A stretch of DNA of 11,628 nt from the NCBI GenBank assembly GCA_022706885.1, contig JAKJBR010000038.1, positions 1 to 11,628 of the forward strand, read 5' to 3'. A model generated the notes under the pieces. The model worked only from the letters and a program-made list of their open reading frames with translations. It was not told where the DNA came from and ran no database searches. Positions 1-6,724 of the stretch are shown here, piece by piece; within the stretch, counting starts at the first letter, position 1; each line of letters opens with the position of its first letter. Source of the DNA: DUPQ01 sp022706885 (lineage in GTDB: Bacteria; Bacillota; Clostridia; DUPQ01). The position numbers were made by a program, and so were the translations under genes.

Positions 1-136
1 TAATTAAACCAGATTATTCTTAGGATTTAAACACTTGTTAGCATTAATTACAGTAAAACGGAAGCTACTGCAAAACTAATTTCCGCATGCTCCTGTAGAA
101 CGGAACTTAGTTATGCAATCTAATATATAAAGATAT
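1..136. other. AT-rich intergenic stretch, no gene seen
   Basis: This stretch lies downstream of the PBP terminator and runs to the window edge. It is AT-rich with stops in all frames. On the minus strand a small ATG (88 down to 65, 7 codons) follows an AGGAGC-like sequence, but it is too short to support as a gene. No RNA gene or convincing promoter is visible. Confidence 0.5.
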
Positions 137-158
137 AAAAAAACCGACCGGAGCCGGT
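137..158 (-). terminator. Intrinsic terminator of the PBP gene
   Basis: Read on the minus strand, a 6-bp stem (ACCGGC pairing with GTCGGT, with one G-U pair) closes a TCCG tetraloop and is followed directly by a run of seven T. It lies about 25 nt after the PBP stop codon. A GC-rich stem plus a U-tract is the classic Rho-independent terminator, and it marks the end of the minus-strand wall-synthesis cluster. Confidence 0.85.
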
Positions 159-182
159 ATGTGAAATATGTTGTATACTGCT

Positions 183-2786
183 CTAATTAACAGGCGGTGT
201 CGGAGTCTCCGAAGCTGCCGGCTGTTCATTCTCCGTACCGGAAGAATCGGAATCTTCGCCTTCGGAAGGCTGCTCTTCCTCTTGCGGCTTTTTATGATGT
301 AAAGGACATACAGCCGTCATATCCACTTCATACACCACATCATACGGCACTCTTTCAATCTGCCTTATTTCCTTACCGTCAACCACAACGGTGAATACGT
401 CTTCATTAACCTTTTTGAATGCTCCGTCCGGTCGCACCAGGCAGGTCATTGCCCACACATAGCTTGCCGGGCAGTCATCGCTGGCAACATAAAACCGCCC
501 GTATTCATCTTTGTTTTCGGGATATGCACATACCACAATCTCCTGATGCACATCGCATGTCTCTTTGGGTTCGGTACCTTCGATGAAATATTCCTTAATG
601 ACCGTTCTTCTGCCGCGCGGATCGGATGTACAGAAATCCCCCGCAAGCTTTCCGGAATATATGCATATTTCTCTTTCCACAATTCCTGCAGAAGGCATTG
701 TAAACTGCTTGGCAGGCAGGTCTTTATGCACAAGATTCATTACCGTATTCCATATCTTCAGTGCTCTTCCGTATTCTTCTTTTACCAAAGAAACGGGCGA
801 CACTCTGTTGTCGTAGCCGTACCAGACCGCAGCCGTATAGTAAGGAGTATAGCCGCAAAACCACTTATCCAGATAGTCGGAAGTGGTTCCGGTTTTCCCC
901 GCAACCGCTATCTTACCCTCGTTTATATATACCGAACCGTATGCCGTTCCGTTAAACCAGTATGTTGTGGAAACACCCTTTACAACCTCTTCCAGCATAT
1001 CGGTCATAATAGCTGCCGTCTGTTCCGAGTAAGCCACGGTATAGGTATTTGCCCAACGAAGAACGGTTTCACCGGAGTTGTTGGCTATTCTGGTTATGCA
1101 ATGAGCATTCATATGTATGCCTTTGTTGGCAAATGTGCTGAATGCGCTTGCCATCTCCAGAGGACTGACACCTACCGCCAAACCTCCTATGGATGCCGAA
1201 ACGGTGGAATCGTCATATATGTGTTCGCTTCTGTCGATACCTACCCTCTCAAGGTATTCCACGGAATTGTCTCTTCCCAGATAATATGCCCATACTTTTG
1301 CCGCTACAACGTTAACCGATGCCTTAATGGCGTTTCTTATGGACGTCAGGCCCTGATAATCGGCTGAATCGTAGTTGGTGGGGTATATGAGGTCGGGATT
1401 CTTAACATCCAGATAACACGGAGCGTCGTCTATTACCGTAGCCGCGGTTATGAGTTTGAGGTCCAGAGCGGGAGCATATACGGCAATAGGTTTAAAAGTG
1501 GAACCGGGCTGTCTGTTCATACCGGTCGCTCTGTTGTATGTCCTGCTTCCGGTTTTCTCTCCGTTTCCTCCGTAAAGACCGGCTATTCCTCCGGTATTTT
1601 GGTCTATTATGACCATGGCTCCCTGGGGTTTTTCGCCGTATCTTATGGCATTGATGTTTATAATCGAGCCGTCTTCTTTGTATTCGGCGAAATAGGAGTT
1701 GTCGGTAAATACACTGTCCAGTGCATCCTGGACCTTCGGCTGTAAAGTGGTATATATATGCAGTCCGTTATTGTATATTATTCTTTCGGCCTGCACCTTG
1801 GATATGGAGTTTTTCTCCGCAAGAAGGTCTATGGCTTCGGTTATTACATAGTCCACAAAATATGATGTGATGGATGACGATACATAATCCACCTTCTCGG
1901 CAAACACAATCTCGTATGCCATTGCATCATCATACTCTTTTTGGTCTATATACCCTATTTCCAGCATCTTATCCAGTACGTCCTCGCGACGGTACATCAG
2001 TTTTCGTATATTTTCTTCGGTACCGTACGGGTTGTATGTGTAGGGAGAATTGGGTATTGCCGCAAGTACGGCGGCTTCGGCAAGATTTATCTGATTAAGA
2101 GTCTTGTTAAAGTACATTTTTGCCGCTGACTGGTAACCGTAACATCCGTTACCCATGTTAACAAGGTTTGCGTACATTGTTAAAATCTGCTTCTTGTCAT
2201 ACTTCATTTCCAGCAGTATGGCATTGTAAATCTCCTGTATCTTCCGCTCGAATGTCTGCTCGAAACGTCCCGTAACATTCTTGTACACCTGCTGAGTTAT
2301 TGTACTTCCGCCCTGAGCTATGTCACCTCTGTTTTCTATGAGTTTCAGTATAGAACCGCCTATCCGGATAAAGTCGAAACCCGAGTGCGTGGGAAATCGT
2401 TCGTCTTCAATAGCTATAATCGCATGCTCCAATACAACCGGAAGCTGTTTGGAAGTTATAATCTCTCTGTTGATATTATCACTTCCCGTCAGCGTCTCAA
2501 TGACATTTCCGTCAATATCATATATAAAAGTTGTAAGCCCGGTGGTGATGGCAAGATCTTCTTCGGTCAGAACTTTGGAAGTGGAAATCCATGCGGTGAT
2601 TATTCCCAGTCCCAGACCCCCTATAAGGAATGCCGCTATCATGACAACCGCAATAACTATCTTCAATGCCGCCCAGAAAGTGCTTAATAATGTGCTGATG
2701 AAAGAAGGAGTATATTCCACATACTCCAGATTGGCAGATTCCTCTTGTTCTTCTTCATATGAATCTAACAGTTCGTCTTCATTCAT
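183..2786 (-). CDS. Class A penicillin-binding protein (PBP1A type)
   Basis: Bifunctional peptidoglycan synthase of 867 aa that polymerises lipid II glycan strands and cross-links their peptides on the outer face of the membrane. An acidic cytoplasmic N-terminus (about 1-30) is followed by one membrane anchor (about 38-68). The GT51 glycosyltransferase domain carries EDERF with catalytic Glu127, GGSTITQQ (159-166) and RKIQE with Glu185. The transpeptidase domain has the SxxK box S429-TF-K432, the SxN box S490-V-N492 and KTG at 631-633. The C-terminus (about 700-830) is rich in Cys (708, 719, 744, 753, 772, 782, 827) and ends in an acidic Glu/Ser/Pro/Thr tail. All catalytic boxes are present, so it should be active. 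The ATG start has GAGGT 6 nt upstream. It lies 64 nt after the bactofilin gene, with two hairpins between, and ends at a terminator. The family is certain; the exact paralogue name is not. Confidence 0.96.
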   Translation of the reverse strand: MNEDELLDSYEEEQEESANLEYVEYTPSFISTLLSTFWAALKIVIAVVMIAAFLIGGLGLGIITAWISTSKVLTEEDLAITTGLTTFIYDIDGNVIETLTGSDNINREIITSKQLPVVLEHAIIAIEDERFPTHSGFDFIRIGGSILKLIENRGDIAQGGSTITQQVYKNVTGRFEQTFERKIQEIYNAILLEMKYDKKQILTMYANLVNMGNGCYGYQSAAKMYFNKTLNQINLAEAAVLAAIPNSPYTYNPYGTEENIRKLMYRREDVLDKMLEIGYIDQKEYDDAMAYEIVFAEKVDYVSSSITSYFVDYVITEAIDLLAEKNSISKVQAERIIYNNGLHIYTTLQPKVQDALDSVFTDNSYFAEYKEDGSIININAIRYGEKPQGAMVIIDQNTGGIAGLYGGNGEKTGSRTYNRATGMNRQPGSTFKPIAVYAPALDLKLITAATVIDDAPCYLDVKNPDLIYPTNYDSADYQGLTSIRNAIKASVNVVAAKVWAYYLGRDNSVEYLERVGIDRSEHIYDDSTVSASIGGLAVGVSPLEMASAFSTFANKGIHMNAHCITRIANNSGETVLRWANTYTVAYSEQTAAIMTDMLEEVVKGVSTTYWFNGTAYGSVYINEGKIAVAGKTGTTSDYLDKWFCGYTPYYTAAVWYGYDNRVSPVSLVKEEYGRALKIWNTVMNLVHKDLPAKQFTMPSAGIVEREICIYSGKLAGDFCTSDPRGRRTVIKEYFIEGTEPKETCDVHQEIVVCAYPENKDEYGRFYVASDDCPASYVWAMTCLVRPDGAFKKVNEDVFTVVVDGKEIRQIERVPYDVVYEVDMTAVCPLHHKKPQEEEQPSEGEDSDSSGTENEQPAASETPTPPVN

Positions 2787-2799
2787 TACATTACCTCAC

Positions 2800-2821
2800 C
2801 GACATAAGCGCACTTATGCCG
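2800..2821 (-). promoter_or_regulatory. 9-bp hairpin upstream of the PBP ribosome binding site
   Basis: On the minus strand CGGCATAAG pairs with CTTATGTCG (one G-U pair) around a TGCG loop. The hairpin ends 2 nt before the GAGGT ribosome binding site region of the PBP gene (2793-2797). It has no T-tract, so it is not a terminator by itself. It could affect mRNA stability, processing or translation initiation; the role is inference. Confidence 0.5.
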
Positions 2822-2846
2822 AAAAACGGCAGACTGCAAATCTGCC
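2822..2846 (-). terminator. Terminator-like hairpin between bactofilin and PBP genes
   Basis: On the minus strand a perfect 6-bp stem (GGCAGA/TCTGCC, 7-nt loop) is followed by G and five T. It begins 4 nt after the bactofilin stop codon. The stem and U-tract are short, so it may be a leaky terminator that lowers PBP expression relative to the upstream genes. I see no clear promoter between it and the PBP start. Confidence 0.55.
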
Positions 2847-2850
2847 CGCA

Positions 2851-3210
2851 TCATTCTTTTCTTGTTTTGTCTTCTTTTTCGTTTTCAACAACATAGCACT
2901 TGCCGGTAAATTTGGCTCCCTCATCACTTATGAGGCTTAAAGCATATGTGTCTCCTATGAAATTGGCAGTGGAGGTCATTTTAATATATTTCTTGGCTTT
3001 CAATATTCCCTCCGCTTCGCCGCTCAATATTATATTGGCTCCCGTAAACTGTCCTTTTGCTTTGGCCGATTTGGCAAAAACAATATCACCGTCGGCGGTT
3101 ATATCTCCTTCGATAACCCCTTCAACCGTTACCGAACCTTTTGTGTTTATATCTCCTTTTATCGTACACATGGCACCTATAAGGACATCAAGTTTTTTCT
3201 GTCTTATCAT
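2851..3210 (-). CDS. Bactofilin family polymer-forming cytoskeletal protein
   Basis: Small 119-aa protein consisting of one bactofilin (DUF583) domain, about residues 5-110. The sequence has the regular short beta-strand, Gly-rich pattern of a right-handed beta-helix (for example GDINTKGSVTVEGVIEGDI and GDIVFAKSAKAKG), with short charged N- and C-terminal tails and no signal peptide or membrane segment. Bactofilins polymerise without nucleotide into membrane-associated filaments that localise wall-modifying enzymes. The gene starts 14 nt after the stop of the M23 peptidase gene. Its ribosome binding site AGAGGTG (3217-3223) sits in that gap, so the two are almost certainly cotranscribed. A bactofilin paired with an M23 peptidase is a recurring arrangement in bacteria and supports a scaffold/hydrolase partnership in cell shape. 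Family assignment is firm; the specific role is inferred. Confidence 0.92.
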   Translation of the reverse strand: MIRQKKLDVLIGAMCTIKGDINTKGSVTVEGVIEGDITADGDIVFAKSAKAKGQFTGANIILSGEAEGILKAKKYIKMTSTANFIGDTYALSLISDEGAKFTGKCYVVENEKEDKTRKE

Positions 3211-3224
3211 TTTTTACACCTCTA

Positions 3225-4184
3225 TCATTCAGCTGAAATAAACAGCGTCGGATTTATCGGGACTTCATTTACCCTTATTTCAAAGTGCAGATGCGGCCCC
3301 GTGGCCAACCCGGTCTTGCCGACATATGCAATCAGCTGTCCTTTTTCCACCTTATCGCCCGCTTTTACAAGAATCTTGGAACAGTGTGCATACAAAGTGG
3401 TAATACTTTCACTGTGTTTTATTCTCAGCCAATAACCGTATCCCGATTTCTCGTAGTGAACGGATAACACCGTACCCGTAGCGGAAGCATATATCTCATC
3501 GCCCACCGCTCCGCCTATATCGACACCGGTATGCTGCTTGTATTGATTTAAGATAGGATGATTTCTCATGCCGAATTGTGAACTGATATGTTTGGATTTG
3601 GTAGGCCACAGTGTGGGAATGGAATCCAGATAATTGCACAAAACATTGGCGGCCTGGGAAAAGTCCACCAACTCCGCCTGGGTACTTTCATTTGTCGCAA
3701 GCAGTATTTCCAGTGCGGCCGCTACGGCAGCGGTATCTTCCGCAAATTTTGCTACATTATTTGCGGTAACCGAAGCGCTGGCAAGAGAAATGCTGTCGGT
3801 ATATTTTTCCGCAATCAGTTTCAACTGTGCCGATAAATCTTTTATCTGTATATTCAGATCCTGCTGAGCGGTCTCCAGTGTGGCTATCTCGTTCAGTTTA
3901 TTATCCAGAACCATGGCCTGTTTTCCGACATAGGTACTCAGTGCTATCATCTCACTGTTGTAACCGGCCATAATACTGTCTATCTCGGCATTCATCCGTT
4001 TGTTCTCGTTTATAAAATAGACCAAAGAGAGGCTTAAGCAGACAATTACAGCTACCATAAAGTAGAATATCAATGACAACTTCAATATAGGTGATGTTAC
4101 TTTTAAGACTCTGGAGGATTTCCCGCCGTTCGGAATGTATACCAGCGTTCCTTCGCCTTCAAGCTTTGTCCTTCCTTTTCTCAT
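3225..4184 (-). CDS. Membrane-anchored M23 family metallopeptidase
   Basis: Peptidoglycan endopeptidase, 319 aa from the chosen ATG. A basic N-terminus precedes one membrane segment (about 34-58), followed by a coiled-coil-like region (about 60-130), a linker, and a C-terminal LytM/M23 domain (about 200-315). Zn-ligand motifs are present: HTGVD (His218, Asp222), the YAH motif His267, and HLHFE (His298, His300). It is therefore expected to be an active wall hydrolase facing outwards. The open frame can be extended to a TTG at 4235, but that TTG lies inside a good -35 box with no ribosome binding site. The ATG at 4184 has GGGGAGG 3 nt upstream, a short but usable spacing. Bactofilin follows directly. 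SpoIIQ-like sporulation roles cannot be excluded; nothing in the sequence favours one. Confidence 0.92.
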   Translation of the reverse strand: MRKGRTKLEGEGTLVYIPNGGKSSRVLKVTSPILKLSLIFYFMVAVIVCLSLSLVYFINENKRMNAEIDSIMAGYNSEMIALSTYVGKQAMVLDNKLNEIATLETAQQDLNIQIKDLSAQLKLIAEKYTDSISLASASVTANNVAKFAEDTAAVAAALEILLATNESTQAELVDFSQAANVLCNYLDSIPTLWPTKSKHISSQFGMRNHPILNQYKQHTGVDIGGAVGDEIYASATGTVLSVHYEKSGYGYWLRIKHSESITTLYAHCSKILVKAGDKVEKGQLIAYVGKTGLATGPHLHFEIRVNEVPINPTLFISAE

Positions 4185-4206
4185 CTGCCTCCCCGTTCTC
4201 AAATTG

Positions 4207-4235
4207 ATACTAACACAAGCAGGACCGTTTTTCAA
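4207..4235 (-). promoter_or_regulatory. Sigma-A-type promoter for M23-bactofilin genes
   Basis: On the minus strand TTGAAA (4235-4230), a 17-nt spacer and TAGTAT (4212-4207) match the vegetative consensus well. Predicted transcription starts near 4200, giving a leader of about 16 nt that just contains the GGGGAGG ribosome binding site. It makes the M23-bactofilin(-PBP) unit at least partly independent of the upstream leucine-rich-repeat gene. Confidence 0.7.
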
Positions 4236-4253
4236 CAGTTATGTGTCCGCTCA

Positions 4254-5096
4254 TCAGTAAAATTCCATCGCCGCGGTTCTGGAATTGTCCTCGCACCACT
4301 GATGGGCAAAGGAGCCTTCCTTCACATAAATTGTGGTAAGTTTTGCGCATCCGTAAAAAACCTGTTCCCCGATATTGCTGACACTTGCGGGGAAATTTAC
4401 CGATTCAAGATTTACACAATCCCAGAATGCCGACGCTCTTACGCTCCCGGTTCCTTCGGGAATTACCATCTTTGTTATACCGGAGCAGTTTTTAAATGCG
4501 GTAGGCCCTATCTCCACCAATCCTTCCGGAAGAATAATCTCCGTAAGAAAAGTATTGTTGCAAAAGGCATTTCTTCCCAGATGTGTAACGCCTGCGGGTA
4601 CAGTGTATTGCTTGCCGGTTTTTTGCGGCGGATAGATTATGAGTGTTGTCATATCTTTATTGAACAGCACCCCGTCTGCAGATGTGAAATATTCATTGCC
4701 CTTGGTAACCGTCACACTCTTCAAATTATCGCAACCTATAAACACATTCTCCCCCAACTCTATAAGGCTCTTGGGAATGTTGAATGAGGTTATGGACTTA
4801 CAACTGAAGAAAGCATTGTTTCCTATTACCTCCACGCTGTCGGGCAACACGATGGAAACCGCTTCGGTATTTCCCCAAAAAGCATTGGAAGTCACTCCGG
4901 TAACGGGAAGCCCCTTTATTTCCGCAGGTACCGATATTCTGTTGCTCTTACCGTGGTACTTGGTAATGTGTATCTCTTTCCCGTTGATTATGTTTATGGA
5001 AAAAAGATTCTCCTTGGTGTCCGCACAGGAAACGGAAAATGCCGCCACAAGAACCAGCACAAGGACAAACATTACCGCTTTTATATATCTCTTCAT
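4254..5096 (-). CDS. BspA-type leucine-rich repeat exported protein, probable lipoprotein
   Basis: Protein of 280 aa with an N-terminal signal (MKRY then a hydrophobic stretch about 6-22) ending at Ser-Val-Ser-Cys24. The Cys could be lipidated, although the lipobox is weak because position -3 is Ser rather than Leu. The rest is a ladder of about eight LRR_5 (BspA/Treponema) repeats of roughly 23 residues, recognisable by LPxSVxxIGxNAFxxC-like units such as LPDSVEVIGNNAFFSC and LPEGLVEIGPTAFKNC. Such repeats mediate surface binding or adhesion in many Clostridia and Bacteroidetes; the ligand is not predictable. No enzymatic domain or sortase motif is seen. The ATG is the only in-frame start after a TGA 33 nt upstream. 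AAGG lies 4 nt before it, while a stronger AAGGAGG lies too far upstream. No terminator is visible before the M23 gene. Confidence 0.88.
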   Translation of the reverse strand: MKRYIKAVMFVLVLVLVAAFSVSCADTKENLFSINIINGKEIHITKYHGKSNRISVPAEIKGLPVTGVTSNAFWGNTEAVSIVLPDSVEVIGNNAFFSCKSITSFNIPKSLIELGENVFIGCDNLKSVTVTKGNEYFTSADGVLFNKDMTTLIIYPPQKTGKQYTVPAGVTHLGRNAFCNNTFLTEIILPEGLVEIGPTAFKNCSGITKMVIPEGTGSVRASAFWDCVNLESVNFPASVSNIGEQVFYGCAKLTTIYVKEGSFAHQWCEDNSRTAAMEFY

Positions 5097-5157
5097 ATCA
5101 CCTTGTATGACACGGCCGGCAACCGGTCACACTCCTCCTTAATCACCATGTTCAATA

Positions 5158-5187
5158 TATATATCACAAAAGTGAGTGTATTGTCAT
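5158..5187 (-). promoter_or_regulatory. Promoter of the leucine-rich-repeat gene
   Basis: On the minus strand ATGACA (5187-5182, 5 of 6 matches to TTGACA) is followed by an 18-nt spacer and TATATA (5163-5158). A TG pair at 5166-5165 makes it an extended -10 element. It is divergent from the promoter at 5237-5265, and the predicted leader is about 55 nt. Confidence 0.55.
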
Positions 5188-5205
5188 CAAAATCTAAATA
5201 ATCGG

Positions 5206-5224
5206 ATTTCCCGTGAAGGGAAAT
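5206..5224. repeat. Perfect inverted repeat in divergent intergenic region
   Basis: ATTTCCC and GGGAAAT form 7-bp arms around a 5-nt centre (GTGAA). It lies between the two divergent promoters, about 12 nt upstream of the -35 box of the isopropylmalate-synthase-like gene. There is no T-tract on either strand, so it is not a terminator. Symmetry and position fit a dimeric regulator site, but the regulator is unknown. Confidence 0.45.
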
Positions 5225-5236
5225 TATGTGAAAAAA

Positions 5237-5265
5237 TAGACTTTTTTCTACTCCGATGATATAAT
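5237..5265 (+). promoter_or_regulatory. Promoter of the LeuA-like/ligase operon
   Basis: TAGACT (5237-5242, 4 of 6 to consensus), a 17-nt spacer and a perfect TATAAT (5260-5265) preceded by TG (extended -10). Predicted start is near 5272, giving a leader of about 30 nt that carries GGGGAGGT (5289-5296) 6 nt before the ATG at 5303. Confidence 0.75.
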
Positions 5266-5302
5266 CCGTTATTAATAATATTCTGAACGGGGAGGTGTCG
5301 GT

Positions 5303-6724
5303 ATGAAAACCGCGATTTTGATAAAGGACTGCACACTGAAAAACTGTGAGACCGATAAAGCTTTGAATATAAGCTTCAAGGAAAAACTGGAAATTGCCAG
5401 ACAATTGGAAAACATCAATACCGATATAATCGAGACGGGTTTTGCAGACACGTCCCAGGGAGCTTTCATTGCGGTAAAAACCATAGCATCCAATCTGAAA
5501 AAGAGCATACTCTGCTGCCCCGCTCAGGCGTTCAAGGCAAGTATAGATAAGACATATGAAGCCATAAAAGGAGCGGTCAGGCCGCGTATACACATTTCGC
5601 TTCCGGTATCCTCGGTAAATATGGAATATCAGTTGCATATGAAGAAAAACCAGGTTGTGGAAACGGTTAAACAAACTATATCTTATGCTAAAACCCTTTT
5701 CAGCGATGTGGAGTTTACGGCACTGGACGCCACAAGAAGCGATATGGATTTTCTCATCGAAGTGATAAATACCGCTGCGGATGCCGGAGCCACAACAATA
5801 GGGGTGGAAGATTCGGTCGGACATATGTTGCCCGACGAGATAAATACCTTTTTAACCGATCTTATAAAATCGGTCGGCAGGAAGAACATAGCCTTTTCTT
5901 TCAGGGCAAAAAATGAACTGGGAATGGCGGTTGCCAATACCTTATCGGCAATAAAGGCAGGAGTCGGCCAGATAACCTGCGCCATAAACGGTACGGCAAA
6001 CGACGCCAGTCTGGAAGAGACGGTTTCAGCGATACACACCCGACAGGATGCAATGAATGCACAATGTAATATGCTCATAGCGCAGCTTAACAGAGCCTCG
6101 GTATTGTTGTCGGGAATAACCGATATTAAAAACGGAAAACCCGGAGGCGTCATCGGTGCAAGCCTTCTGATATCCGAATCGGATCTTCTGGATAAGGAAA
6201 TGGACTTCTACAGCTTCCGGACATTTGTGGAAGGGCTGGGATATACACTGACCGAAAAAGATATCGAGAGAATATATGACATGTTCAAAGAACTCTGTGC
6301 CAAGAAACAACAGGTGTACACGAAAGATATAGAGGCTATCATAGGGAGAGAAGCCGTTCAGGTTCCCAGAGTATACCGTTTGGACAGGTTTGTTATAAAC
6401 AGCGGAAACAACATAACTTCCACTGCTTTGATACGACTTCAATATTATGACAAGCCTCTTGAAGGAGTGGGTATGGGAGACGGTCCCATAGATGCGGCGT
6501 TTCATGTAATAGAGCAGATAATGGGCATGAATATAGAGTTGTTTGATTTCAATTTAAAATCGGTGACCGAAGGAAAAGACGCTTTGGGTGCCGCTACCGT
6601 AAAGATACGCTACAACGGAAAAATACATGTCGGAAGAGGTTTATCGACCGATGTAATAGAATCCTCCATATTGGCGTATATAAATGCGGTAAATAAGATG
6701 CTTTTTGAGGAAGGTATACAATGA
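5303..6724 (+). CDS. 2-isopropylmalate synthase-like protein, catalytic motifs lost
   Basis: Protein of 473 aa with the overall plan of 2-isopropylmalate synthase: an HMGL-like TIM barrel (about 1-255), a linker region (about 256-350) and a well-kept C-terminal LeuA regulatory/dimer domain (about 355-473) with GDGPIDAAF (392-400), DALGAATV (426-433) and GRGLSTDVIE (444-453). The barrel is degenerate. The DTTLRDGEQ motif reads DCTLKNCET (9-17), changing the catalytic Arg to Lys13 and the metal-binding Asp to Asn14. HCHNDLG reads RAKNELG (201-207), losing both metal-binding His. The Glu of the EDA(S/T)R motif is Leu141. The HESGIHQDG motif is absent from a shortened linker. True LeuA condenses acetyl-CoA with 2-oxoisovalerate; this protein probably cannot by that mechanism. 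It may be a pseudoenzyme, a leucine sensor or a repurposed lyase. It overlaps the next gene by ATGA, implying translational coupling. Confidence 0.85.
   Translation: MKTAILIKDCTLKNCETDKALNISFKEKLEIARQLENINTDIIETGFADTSQGAFIAVKTIASNLKKSILCCPAQAFKASIDKTYEAIKGAVRPRIHISLPVSSVNMEYQLHMKKNQVVETVKQTISYAKTLFSDVEFTALDATRSDMDFLIEVINTAADAGATTIGVEDSVGHMLPDEINTFLTDLIKSVGRKNIAFSFRAKNELGMAVANTLSAIKAGVGQITCAINGTANDASLEETVSAIHTRQDAMNAQCNMLIAQLNRASVLLSGITDIKNGKPGGVIGASLLISESDLLDKEMDFYSFRTFVEGLGYTLTEKDIERIYDMFKELCAKKQQVYTKDIEAIIGREAVQVPRVYRLDRFVINSGNNITSTALIRLQYYDKPLEGVGMGDGPIDAAFHVIEQIMGMNIELFDFNLKSVTEGKDALGAATVKIRYNGKIHVGRGLSTDVIESSILAYINAVNKMLFEEGIQ

Noticed and set aside
65..88. Seven-codon minus-strand frame with AGGAGC upstream
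   Set aside because: Very short, spacing is too small, and there is no context to support it.
546..1367. 273-aa plus-strand open frame antisense to the PBP gene
   Set aside because: Composition is Cys/Arg/Tyr-rich and non-domain-like, it has no ribosome binding site logic, and it lies wholly opposite a PBP with every catalytic motif intact. It is a shadow frame.
2320..2940. 206-aa plus-strand open frame over the PBP/bactofilin junction
   Set aside because: Ser/Ile-rich reverse-strand shadow of two solid genes, with no recognisable domain.
5206..5224. Inverted repeat as a transcription terminator
   Set aside because: No T-run follows it on either strand, and it is flanked by two divergent promoters rather than gene ends.
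5093..5824. 243-aa minus-strand open frame opposite the start of the LeuA-like gene
   Set aside because: It spans the divergent promoters and the opposite gene, and is rich in Tyr/Cys/Phe as expected for a shadow. Only its last nine codons are of possible interest, as a leader peptide.
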